Positions 42,796 through 51,278 of a DNA stretch of 64,000 bases are shown here, in pieces. A program made the translations under genes and the position numbers. The notes beneath the pieces were generated by a model that saw nothing but the letters and a program-made list of their open reading frames with translations, did no database searches and was not told where the DNA came from. The first letter of the stretch is position 1; every line of letters begins with the position of its first letter. Source of the DNA: Oligoflexia bacterium (GTDB lineage Bacteria > Bdellovibrionota > Bacteriovoracia > Bacteriovoracales > Bacteriovoracaceae); contig JADGAN010000004.1 of assembly GCA_015231955.1 (NCBI GenBank), forward strand, positions 62,001 to 126,000. The letters are read 5' to 3'.

Positions 42796-45444
42796 CTAAT
42801 AGTTGATCGCCTTGTGAACAATTTCAAAAACGTTTTTGGAGAGCTTCTCTTTGGCCAAACTTAGTAAATGTTTTTTAATCAGCCCTTGTCTTAGTTGATC
42901 AAGTTGCTTCCATTTGTTGAAAGCACTGACAATCCCTGCGGCCATTTGCGGATTGGAGCGGTCGAGTTCACGAACAATATCACTCACAAACTCATACCCT
43001 TTGCCATCGATAGAGTGGAAGCGAACCACGTTATAAGTAAAGGTTCGTACCAATGCACGCACACAATTAGGAACCATGATATTAAAACTTGGATGCGATT
43101 TCAACGCCTGTACCTTGGAAAGCGTGCTCTTTAATTTTGAACTTGCTTGGGCCATCAACCACTTGTTCATCACCAATTGATCGCCTTGCCACGCTTGCGC
43201 AAATTCGTGTAAGGCCCGCTGTGTATACTCACTCTCCACTTGTACTAACTCCACCATGGCAGAGAGTTTATCTGTCATATTGGTAGCACTTGCAAATTGC
43301 TTGTAAGCAAGCGCCATCATCTCTTGCTCTCCACTTGCCACCAAATAGTGTAAACACATATTCTTAAGCGCGCGCGCTCCGATCGATTGCTGATCGATTG
43401 CGTATCCTCCACGCATTTTGAGTTTATGCTCCATTTGCGAATAGCTCTCAAAAAAATCAGCTTTAAAATGGTGAGACAGTTTGTAAATCAACTCCTCGCG
43501 CACTGTGAAAATACCGTCATAGTCATAAGGATTCAACTCCTCTGCCACCAAAGAAACAGAGGGAAGTGAAAGGGCGTAGGCCTTAAAGGAGAGATCGATC
43601 TTCGAATCGTGTAAAATCTTGCCAAAGGCATCCTGAAATTTAGGAAGGGCATCACGCTTTCCTTGAAGGTGCATCTCTTTTAAAAGCACCGAGGCCAGCA
43701 CTTGACCTGCATCCCAGCGATTAAAATCGTCAGCATCGTTTGCCATTAAGAACATTAAATCGTCAAAACTATAATTGGTAAAAATCTTTACTGGAGCAGA
43801 AAAGCTGCGATTAAGCGAAGGCACTACTGCACTCTTGATATCGTTATAAACAAAAGTGTTTTTCTCTTGATCTAAAAGTAGCACCTCCGGCATCTTCTGA
43901 TCGTTGAGATCACGCCCACTCTCCCTCGAAATCAGTCCCACTTTTAAAGGAATAGTTAGTGGTGCCATACCTTTTTTGAGGTCTAACTGCTTCGTCTCCA
44001 AGATAAAACGCTCACTATTCTCTTCATAACGATAACGAACCTCAATCTCTGGCGTATGCGCACGCGAGTACCAACGCTTAAAGCTGGTTAAATCGTGTCC
44101 GGAAGCCAGCTCCATCGCATGGATAAAATCTTCGGTGGTCACCGCTCTTCCATCGTAAAGCTCAAAGTATTTGCTAATTCCACGTTTGAAATTTTCCTTG
44201 CCAATGATGGTCTCCACCATGCGAATAATTTCAGAGCCCTTGTTGTAAACGGTCGCGGTGTAAAAATTGTTGATCTCAATGTACGACTCGGGACGAATGG
44301 GATGGGCCATAGGTCCAGCATCCTCTGCAAATTGGTGGGTGCGTAGGGTGCGAACATCGCCAATTCTTTGCACCGACCTGGAGCCCATGTCGGAGGAGAA
44401 CTCCTGATCGCGAAAAACAGTAAGCCCCTCTTTCAAGGTGAGCTGAAACCAATCCCGGCAAGTCACACGATTGCCAGTCCAGTTGTGAAAATATTCGTGC
44501 GCCACCACCGCTTCAATACTCTCATAGTCGGCATCGGTCGCCGTCTCTGGGTTTGCCAGCACCAAGGCACTGTTAAAAATATTAAGCCCTTTATTCTCCA
44601 TGGCCCCCATATTGAAAGAACTCACAGCAACGATCATATAGATATCCAGATCGTACTCCAGTCCAAAACTCTCCTCATCCCACTTCATCGAGCGCTTGAG
44701 TGACTCCATAGCGTGATAACAGCGCTTCTCATCACCAAGATCACAATAGATGCGAAGATCGATCTTACGTCCACTGACGGTAACGAAAGTATCGCGAATC
44801 ACTCCTAAATCACCAGCAACCAAAGCAAAAAGGTAACCAGGTTTAGGAAAGGGGTCTTGCCAAGTCACGCTATGACGATTGCCGGGAAGCTCGACGCTTG
44901 CCACCTCATTACCGTTGGAGAGCAACACTGGAAATTTTTTCTTATCGGCGATAATCCGAGTGGTATATTTTCCCATCACATCGGGACGATCCACAAAATA
45001 GCTGATGCGTCTCATTCCTTCGGGCTCATTTTGCGTACAAAAGATTGTTTGTGATTTATAGAGCCCTTCCAGTGCCTTATTGGCAAGAGGATTAATCTCC
45101 ACAAGCATCTCCAATACAAACTTTTTCCCAGGAATTTTTTTAATGGTGAGCAAGCGCTCATCCAGCGTGTAATCTCCCTTATCTTGATGCAGTCGTTTAC
45201 CATTGATCGATAGCTTTAATAGCTTTGGCCCCTCCCCATTTAAGACCATTGCTGGCAATTTGCCGCTACTTTTTTTAGCTTTTTCATTGAGCACTACCAA
45301 CTGCCTTGAGTGCACCAGGGTATTCTCATCCTCCAATTCAAAACAAAGATCAATCTTTGGCACCAAATAGGTTGGTGGTGTATAATCTTTTAAGTGAATC
45401 TCTTTTGGTTCATTGGTTTGTTTTTGTTCCTGTTTTTTGCTCAT
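42796..45444 (-). CDS. pepN: Aminopeptidase N (M1 family)
   Basis: The protein has 882 aa, normal for PepN. GAMENKGLNIFN is the exopeptidase motif binding the peptide N-terminus. HEYFHNWTGNRVTCRDWFQLTLKEGLTVFRDQEF contains the HExxH zinc site and the third ligand Glu 18 residues on. N-terminal beta domain and C-terminal helical domain are of usual length. It removes N-terminal residues from peptides in the cytoplasm. There is no signal peptide. It follows the methyltransferase gene by 3 bp. Confidence 0.93.
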   Translation of the reverse strand: MSKKQEQKQTNEPKEIHLKDYTPPTYLVPKIDLCFELEDENTLVHSRQLVVLNEKAKKSSGKLPAMVLNGEGPKLLKLSINGKRLHQDKGDYTLDERLLTIKKIPGKKFVLEMLVEINPLANKALEGLYKSQTIFCTQNEPEGMRRISYFVDRPDVMGKYTTRIIADKKKFPVLLSNGNEVASVELPGNRHSVTWQDPFPKPGYLFALVAGDLGVIRDTFVTVSGRKIDLRIYCDLGDEKRCYHAMESLKRSMKWDEESFGLEYDLDIYMIVAVSSFNMGAMENKGLNIFNSALVLANPETATDADYESIEAVVAHEYFHNWTGNRVTCRDWFQLTLKEGLTVFRDQEFSSDMGSRSVQRIGDVRTLRTHQFAEDAGPMAHPIRPESYIEINNFYTATVYNKGSEIIRMVETIIGKENFKRGISKYFELYDGRAVTTEDFIHAMELASGHDLTSFKRWYSRAHTPEIEVRYRYEENSERFILETKQLDLKKGMAPLTIPLKVGLISRESGRDLNDQKMPEVLLLDQEKNTFVYNDIKSAVVPSLNRSFSAPVKIFTNYSFDDLMFLMANDADDFNRWDAGQVLASVLLKEMHLQGKRDALPKFQDAFGKILHDSKIDLSFKAYALSLPSVSLVAEELNPYDYDGIFTVREELIYKLSHHFKADFFESYSQMEHKLKMRGGYAIDQQSIGARALKNMCLHYLVASGEQEMMALAYKQFASATNMTDKLSAMVELVQVESEYTQRALHEFAQAWQGDQLVMNKWLMAQASSKLKSTLSKVQALKSHPSFNIMVPNCVRALVRTFTYNVVRFHSIDGKGYEFVSDIVRELDRSNPQMAAGIVSAFNKWKQLDQLRQGLIKKHLLSLAKEKLSKNVFEIVHKAINY

Positions 45445-45447
45445 GTT

Positions 45448-46443
45448 TCACATCCCCATCTCTGTTTTTTTCAAAACTGCAATATACATTGGTCCCCAAC
45501 CCTCACTCGAATCGGGAAGAATCATCCGACCATATTCACGCTCTTCTCCTAGCGAAAACTCCAGATCTTTAACAACCACGATCTCACTCTTTTCCGCCCA
45601 CTCTCGCTTACGCTCCCGCTGCTGCTTAAACCGCGCAAGCACCCGTGAAATCACGCCATCATTTTCCAAAGGAGAGAGTGCACACGTACTATAAACTAAG
45701 CGGCCACCATCCTTCAATGCTCTTAGCGCTGAAATCAGCATTGCATATTGCTGCTGAGAGAGTCGTTCACTTCTCCGCTTGGACCACTTCTGCATCTCCT
45801 CTGGTCGTTTTAAGAGATGGCGCTCACTCGAACAGGGAGCATCCAATAAAATCTTATCGTAAACATCCTCCTCATAAAGACACCAGTTGCTTGCGTCTCT
45901 TGCGCTAAACTGCACTCGCTGCTCTAGCTCCTGAGTCGGGAGATAATCGCGAAGGGTGCGCTTTAAGCGCTCTCGGCGCTCTTTAGAAAATTCGTTTAAG
46001 GTGAGCAGCTCGCCTGCTTGTGCTTGCGTCTGTGCCCGTAAAAGAGCGTAAGCCAGCACTAAAGATTTCCCCCCTGGGGCCGCGCAGAGATCGAGCACAC
46101 GATCACCGACTGCTACCCTTAGCGCTTGTGCCGCCAAGATGGAAGCATAATCCATAATGTAGTAGTTTAAAAGGACACTTTTTCCAACTTGTAGTCGTGA
46201 TGGAGGAGGAAAATCTTCTCCTCTAGCTTCCGCCGCCTTAGCAGCATCCACTAAAGCATCTGCATCAACGTAAGGATTAGCAAGAAGAGCACGTCGCTCT
46301 TTAGACTCTAAGGCAAGCAGCAACTGCTCCCAGCGCTTAACTCCGAAAATATTTTGATAGTAAGTTGTAAACCCAGCGTACCCTTTCTTCTCTTTGCTCT
46401 TCTCTTTGCTATTCTCTTTGCTCTTCTTGTTACCGTTCTCCAT
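45448..46443 (-). CDS. RsmB/NSUN-family RNA (cytosine-C5) methyltransferase
   Basis: The protein has about 331 aa. SAM motif VLDLCAAPGGKSLVLAYAL; catalytic motif IV LLDAPCSSERHLLKRPEEM (Cys in APCS); motif VI YSTCALSPLENDGVI with the second cysteine. No NusB domain, so closer to NSUN/RsmF-type enzymes. Target is likely rRNA. ATG 46,443 shares a base with the TAA of the pilin gene (TAATG), so they are coupled. The N-terminus KKSKENSKEKSKEKK is made by a 12-bp repeat (about 46,388-46,424) and can vary in length. Confidence 0.85.
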   Translation of the reverse strand: MENGNKKSKENSKEKSKEKKGYAGFTTYYQNIFGVKRWEQLLLALESKERRALLANPYVDADALVDAAKAAEARGEDFPPPSRLQVGKSVLLNYYIMDYASILAAQALRVAVGDRVLDLCAAPGGKSLVLAYALLRAQTQAQAGELLTLNEFSKERRERLKRTLRDYLPTQELEQRVQFSARDASNWCLYEEDVYDKILLDAPCSSERHLLKRPEEMQKWSKRRSERLSQQQYAMLISALRALKDGGRLVYSTCALSPLENDGVISRVLARFKQQRERKREWAEKSEIVVVKDLEFSLGEEREYGRMILPDSSEGWGPMYIAVLKKTEMGM

Positions 46444-46691
46444 TACCGCCTTAACGTGAAATAGCGAAAACCCTCTCCTAAGGCACCAGCTCCGGTAGCT
46501 CCATCTAAAATGCGACAAAAAAGTGATTCGTTGGGGCACTCTCCGCCTGGGCCAATGAGAAAATCTCTCACCTTGTTTAAAACCATAACTGTTAGTGATG
46601 CCATCACTGCAATTAACACCACGTACTCTACAGCGGTTTGGCCGCTTTTGGAACTAATTATTTTTTTGAGTATAAGTTTCATCATAAGCAT
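46443..46691 (-). CDS. Flp-type (type IVb) pilin-like protein
   Basis: The protein has 82 aa. A short basic leader MLMMKLILKKIISSKSG precedes the class III cleavage site G / QTAVEYVVLIAVMASLTV, with Glu at position 5 after the site, as in Flp pilins. After the hydrophobic stalk comes a short region with two Cys (GECPNESLFC). No tad secretion or prepilin peptidase genes are in the window. GAGAGGAG lies upstream of the start. It may be a pseudopilin placed in a translation-related operon. Confidence 0.7.
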   Translation of the reverse strand: MLMMKLILKKIISSKSGQTAVEYVVLIAVMASLTVMVLNKVRDFLIGPGGECPNESLFCRILDGATGAGALGEGFRYFTLRR

Positions 46692-46716
46692 AAGAGATAT
46701 CTCCTCTCTTACTACT

Positions 46717-47865
46717 CTACACCCGCAGTGAAAAACTCTCTAGCTCTTGCAATAATGTCAAGGTTCCCCAATCCTCGACTAAAACAGATCGCTTTGCTAT
46801 CTGGCCACGATTAAACTGCTGCCACCCTTGAATCAGAGACTGCTCTTGTTTCGAACTCTGCACTCCCATACGCGAAGAGAAGATCTGTTTTCCCAGCACC
46901 ACTCCGTGAGCATTGGAAAGTTGTAAGGCCACCCCATCCCCTTCATTCCTGCGCAAGCGGGCCACATCCTCGACTGTTCCATTAACCATTGCTCCACCTT
47001 TGCGCAGAAAATAACTGACAAGATCACTTTTCAAAGCATCAAGCTTTAGTGAATAGCTCTTGGCAATCACTGTCAGTAGCAGCATCAAAAGATCTCTTAC
47101 TAAGGCCTCGTCTCCACCTGCAAAGTGCATGGCCTTACGTAAGCAAACAATCAAATCTCTTGCCTGCATCCAATTGTTTAAGGGTCCCATCAGCGGCAAA
47201 GGGCGGGAGGTAATACGCTTAAAACGACGTTCACTTCCCGCAACTAGTGAGTGCAGCTCCTTAAATTTCAAGGGATAATTTTTGCAAAAATATAAAATCA
47301 TCGAGGCCATTTCTGGAGCAAGAGAGCGCTGTAAAAAATGGGAAAGCTCCTTCTCGCCTAATCTTTTACCACTACCACCTTTTTTATGTTTACGGATCTC
47401 CTCGACAATCCCCACAAAAAGGTTTTCTAAAAGTGCATCCAATTCTAACTCTTGTTTCTCCTGCTTTGCCAATTTTTCTAAACTCTTTGCTAGCAAAGCA
47501 TGCTCAGAAAAAAACCATTGGTGCGGCAGCTTTCGTAACAACTCTTGTAAACGCAAACGCGCACTAAGGCCTAAACAGAGCTGCACTCCCTCCAGCGCAA
47601 TCTCAGTGGTTTGTGGAGTCAAATAGTTTACGAGATGCTTTAGCGGAGGAATCGCCAGGTCCCTGCCTAGCGCCTCAAGATAGCACTTCTCCGGGCCTGT
47701 CAATAAGAGTGGCCACTCCTCTTGTTGTTGCGACCACTTTGGATCGGTAACCACCAACACTTGTGGGTTTTGTTTCCTATTTCGTTTTAAAATAATGGTA
47801 ACCAAAAGGTAGGTAAAAAAACTATTCCCTAAAAACACATAATCAAAGTGTGGCCTTAAAGACAT
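46717..47865 (-). CDS. Protein of unknown function
   Basis: The protein has about 382 aa. The start HFDYVFLGNSFFTYLLVTIIL then VLVVTDPKW recalls the first beta-alpha-beta of a Rossmann-like fold, but without the Gly motif. The rest is helical and Leu-rich (for example LQELLRKL, LLMLLLTVIAKSYSLKLDAL). No family was recognised. It overlaps the end of the Kdo-transferase-like gene by 10 bp and precedes the pilin gene, so it belongs to that operon. An ATG at 47,895 is an alternative start. Confidence 0.6.
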   Translation of the reverse strand: MSLRPHFDYVFLGNSFFTYLLVTIILKRNRKQNPQVLVVTDPKWSQQQEEWPLLLTGPEKCYLEALGRDLAIPPLKHLVNYLTPQTTEIALEGVQLCLGLSARLRLQELLRKLPHQWFFSEHALLAKSLEKLAKQEKQELELDALLENLFVGIVEEIRKHKKGGSGKRLGEKELSHFLQRSLAPEMASMILYFCKNYPLKFKELHSLVAGSERRFKRITSRPLPLMGPLNNWMQARDLIVCLRKAMHFAGGDEALVRDLLMLLLTVIAKSYSLKLDALKSDLVSYFLRKGGAMVNGTVEDVARLRRNEGDGVALQLSNAHGVVLGKQIFSSRMGVQSSKQEQSLIQGWQQFNRGQIAKRSVLVEDWGTLTLLQELESFSLRV

Positions 47866-49181
47866 TTGTTCACAAACTCCTCTAAGCGTGGACATTGAGT
47901 TTTGGCCAAATGATCTCGTATTGAAAGCTCCACCTCACGTCCCCGTTGTTCTTTATAGTGTTTATTATAGAAGTCTTTAAGCTCATCTACAACTCTAACT
48001 TCCAAAGGAGAAAGCTCACTAACCAGGTCGAACTCGCTAGAGCGAAAGGTTTTGGGTCCCACATAGATCAAGCTACCCGCAAGGTACGGCTCTAAAACAG
48101 AGTGTATAGAGCGTCCATGCCCGCCTCCTACAAAGGCGTGTCCAAAGGCGGTGTAAAGTTCACACAGCACCCCTTTTATGGCCAAGATCACCAGCTTTCC
48201 TGAAAGTTCACTCGCTAGCGTGTGAGCAATCGTCTCCGCTGTGAGCAGCACAAACTTAAGCTCGTCCACTTTGCTAATCGCCTCTTGTAACTGCAAAAGG
48301 GACTCTGATGATAAGAGGTGTGGTACTAAAGTTACCTGGCAGCGTCCATCCGCAATTGCTGACACAAAGTCGCGATCACTAAACAGCTGCATCTCGCAAG
48401 GCCAACAAGAGCCCATGATGATACGATCATCGCGCGAAAAGCGCTCAAGAAATTGCAGGTAGTTTTGAAAGGTTAATTTCTTCTCTTTTTGTAAAAGTCG
48501 CTCAACAATTTGCACCGCTCTCGCCTCTAGAAAATCGATAGTAGTAGTAGCAGCAGTAGGCAGGAGCAATGCTTTGAGCGCCAATAAATCTTTAGGAGTT
48601 GCCGTCAATATTTGATTAAACGAAGAGTAGATCGTCTTCCAATACCAACGTGTAAGTGGCCGCTGCAACTTTTTATCTTTCAAGGTGGCGGAGACCAAAA
48701 TAAAATCGACACTGCTTCTCCATCCATAAAGCAAAAGCTCAGGATACAAATCGTAACGACAAAGCACTAAGCGCTTAGCACTGATAAGTTGATGAAGTTT
48801 GATACCGCTCACAAGAGGCAAGCAGATAACTCGAAGGCATCCCTTGGCCTGTGCTTGCAAGCGTGTACACGCCTCTGCCACACTCTCGGAACAAAAGATC
48901 AGCTCTATCGTTGCCCCTCTTTGTAACAGCCGGTTAATGATTGGCCGCACCTGTTCCAGTTCCCCTTCGCTTGATACCTCAAATGCCGTAGAGGCCTTGG
49001 TGAGCAGCGGAAGCTTAGAGGCAAAACGCAACTCCAGCTGCTTCCGTCGTAAAAGCATGGCGACCACACGCACACGCTTTAGTGGAGGAAAGAGAAAAAG
49101 CAGTGTGGGCATCACCACTTTAAATAGAAAAGGTGATACAACACTCGCCAAAAAAGAGTAGATAAAATGGAGAAGAGTCAT
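47856..49181 (-). CDS. waaA: Divergent Kdo (3-deoxy-manno-octulosonate) transferase-like protein
   Basis: The protein has 441 aa. An N-terminal membrane segment is followed by a GT-B fold. The N-half carries FEVSSEGELEQVRPIINRLLQRG, as WaaA begins (vHavSvGE). The C-half has VGGGHGRSIHSVLEPYLAGSLIYVGPKTFRSSEF, matching WaaA (GGS...HNxLEP...VxxGPxxxNF). WaaA adds Kdo to lipid A on the inner face of the inner membrane. Sequence is divergent, so another GT-B role cannot be excluded. Confidence 0.65.
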   Translation of the reverse strand: MTLLHFIYSFLASVVSPFLFKVVMPTLLFLFPPLKRVRVVAMLLRRKQLELRFASKLPLLTKASTAFEVSSEGELEQVRPIINRLLQRGATIELIFCSESVAEACTRLQAQAKGCLRVICLPLVSGIKLHQLISAKRLVLCRYDLYPELLLYGWRSSVDFILVSATLKDKKLQRPLTRWYWKTIYSSFNQILTATPKDLLALKALLLPTAATTTIDFLEARAVQIVERLLQKEKKLTFQNYLQFLERFSRDDRIIMGSCWPCEMQLFSDRDFVSAIADGRCQVTLVPHLLSSESLLQLQEAISKVDELKFVLLTAETIAHTLASELSGKLVILAIKGVLCELYTAFGHAFVGGGHGRSIHSVLEPYLAGSLIYVGPKTFRSSEFDLVSELSPLEVRVVDELKDFYNKHYKEQRGREVELSIRDHLAKTQCPRLEEFVNKCL

Positions 49182-49201
49182 GAAACGCTTGCGCTAAACC
49201 T

Positions 49202-49954
49202 CTAACTCTTTTTCATAAAAATGGAGGTAATGAAATCAATCGGCAATGGAAAGAAGGTGGTTGTCTTCCCCTCTCCTGTCGAAATCTCCTTCATGGTATC
49301 GAGGTAACGTAAAATAATAGCATTCTCTTCAGTACTCAAAATCTTAGCGGCCTCTGCAAGTTTAATGGAGGCCTGAAACTCCCCTTCCGCAGAGATGATC
49401 TTTGCACGCTTGTTTCTCTCGGCCTCTGCCTGCTTTGCCATCGCTCTTTGCATCTCAATAGGAAGATCGATCGCCTTGACCTCGACCGCCGAAACTTTAA
49501 TTCCCCAAGGTTCTGTCTGCTCATCTAAAATCAGTTGCAACTTTTGATTAATCTTGTCTCTTTGAGATAAAATCTCATCCAACTCAAATTGTCCGATGAT
49601 TGAACGTAGTGTGGTTTGCGCAATCTGGCCTGTGGCCGTCAAGTAATCTTCCACCTTGATCACCGCCATTTCTGGACTGTTAACTCGAAAGTAAACTACT
49701 CCATTAACTTTCAAGGTGACGTTATCTCTTGTAATAATATCTTGAGAGGGGATGTCCATTGTTACCGTTCGTAAATCTACACGCCTCATCTTCTCAATAC
49801 CCGGAATAAGGATGATAAGACCAGGGCCGCGAATGCCTGTAAAGCGTCCTAAACGAAATACGACTGCCCGCTCATACTCATTTAAAATTTTAAAGGTGTT
49901 AAAAGCTAGGATCGCCAACAGCACTAGAAAAGGAAAAATAATAGGCAAAGACAT
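49202..49954 (-). CDS. Slipin / stomatin-like SPFH-domain protein
   Basis: The protein has 250 aa. One N-terminal membrane segment ([16 protein letters not shown]) is followed by the SPFH domain: [66 protein letters not shown] and [16 protein letters not shown]. This is the bacterial slipin pattern. These form membrane microdomain scaffolds and often pair with an NfeD protein, which I do not see here. GGAG precedes the start. First gene of the minus-strand group reaching pepN. Confidence 0.9.
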   Translation of the reverse strand: MSLPIIFPFLVLLAILAFNTFKILNEYERAVVFRLGRFTGIRGPGLIILIPGIEKMRRVDLRTVTMDIPSQDIITRDNVTLKVNGVVYFRVNSPEMAVIKVEDYLTATGQIAQTTLRSIIGQFELDEILSQRDKINQKLQLILDEQTEPWGIKVSAVEVKAIDLPIEMQRAMAKQAEAERNKRAKIISAEGEFQASIKLAEAAKILSTEENAIILRYLDTMKEISTGEGKTTTFFPLPIDFITSIFMKKS

Positions 49955-50183
49955 ACGATCTCCTTCGTTTTATATTTTACTTAAGCATTTTAACTATTTT
50001 AACCATCACTATCCATTCCTATCCCATATCTTGATTTCTTCTGCAAATTATTTCACCTCTCCCCCCACCTATAATTCTAAAATTCAACAATTTTTCCATT
50101 ATTTGCCTAGTTGTGCAACAAGGCTTCTCGGCCAAATACTAAAAGTATAGATAGACAAAAACTTTTTCCTGCAGGTTTGCTTC

Positions 50184-51212
50184 ATGACAACTCTATCCAT
50201 CATGGCATTGCTAGCTTTTTCCTCTCTCTTGCTTGTGGCGACACCTGCCGCCAGCAATGAGGCCAACGCCTCCTCCTCCTTAAATGTAACGGTGCCCTCT
50301 TCTGCTCACTCCACAAACTCCAGTGGCAGTGGTGGCCGCGCCCTTGCATCCTCGAGTAGTGGTCTCCCACACTTAAAAAATGTTCCCCTCGATAACATCG
50401 CCTCCGCCAAAGATCAGCAACTAGCAGGCAAAGGGAGTGCGCCGCCACTTTTCGAACTGGGCATCGGTTTTTTTGCTCTCCGCTTGAATCACTACCGTGG
50501 CTCTAATCAATACGCCAACCACCTCTGGCCACTCCCCTTTTTTATCTATCGCGGAGAAAAGGTGCACGCTAAAAACTCCATGATCATGGGCAATCTCTAT
50601 GAAAAGAACGATTTTAAAATGGGCATTAGCATGATGGCCTCGTTGCGCGTAAGCAGTACTGAAAATCAGGCCCGTCAAGGAATGCCAAGCCTTGATCCTA
50701 CCATCGAGCTTGGACCCGAATTTGAGTGGACACTCCTTCGTCGCAGTGGTGGTCATAACACTTTTAGTTTTGTCATCCCCATTCGTGAGGCGATTGCAGT
50801 AGAATTTTTTCGAGCTAAAGGAGTAGGACAATTTACCGTTCCCTACCTCTCCTTTGCAGCAAGGCCTAGCGAAAATACCTTTGGTTTTTTTACAGAAACA
50901 ACCTTAGCGGTAATGTTTGCAAGTCAAGGCTACCACGACTACTTCTACGGTGTTCCGCCGGCCTATGCACGTAGTGACCGCCCTGCCTATCGCGGAAAGG
51001 CCGGCTACAGTGGCATGCACGCCTCTTGGTTTTTAAGTCGTAAACTTGGACGCTTTTACCTCTATGCTTTCGCTCGCCACGATCGCCTTGAAGGTGCTGC
51101 CTTCGAAGATAGCCCTCTCGTTAAGCAAAAGCACTATTGGGTCACAGGCGGCGGAATCATCTGGTACTTCTTCCAATCCACCGCCCGCGGTCACGAATAC
51201 AACAAACAATGA
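50184..51212 (+). CDS. MipA/OmpV-family outer-membrane protein
   Basis: The protein has 342 aa. Signal peptide near LLLVATPAAS, then a Ser/Asn-rich linker. The barrel starts FELGIGFFALRLNHYRGSNQY with LWPLPFFIYRG, as in MipA/OmpV (P.lpY...). GSxA-type strands, DYFYGVPP and a C-terminal WYFF follow. MipA/OmpV proteins are small outer-membrane barrels, some linked to murein-synthesis scaffolds or osmotic response. It stands alone, divergent from the slipin gene. Confidence 0.8.
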   Translation: MTTLSIMALLAFSSLLLVATPAASNEANASSSLNVTVPSSAHSTNSSGSGGRALASSSSGLPHLKNVPLDNIASAKDQQLAGKGSAPPLFELGIGFFALRLNHYRGSNQYANHLWPLPFFIYRGEKVHAKNSMIMGNLYEKNDFKMGISMMASLRVSSTENQARQGMPSLDPTIELGPEFEWTLLRRSGGHNTFSFVIPIREAIAVEFFRAKGVGQFTVPYLSFAARPSENTFGFFTETTLAVMFASQGYHDYFYGVPPAYARSDRPAYRGKAGYSGMHASWFLSRKLGRFYLYAFARHDRLEGAAFEDSPLVKQKHYWVTGGGIIWYFFQSTARGHEYNKQ

Positions 51213-51278
51213 AATGCTATTCGTCGCATAAAAAAAATTGTGCTTGCAGAAGCAACCTCCCTGTACTAATCACGCTTT

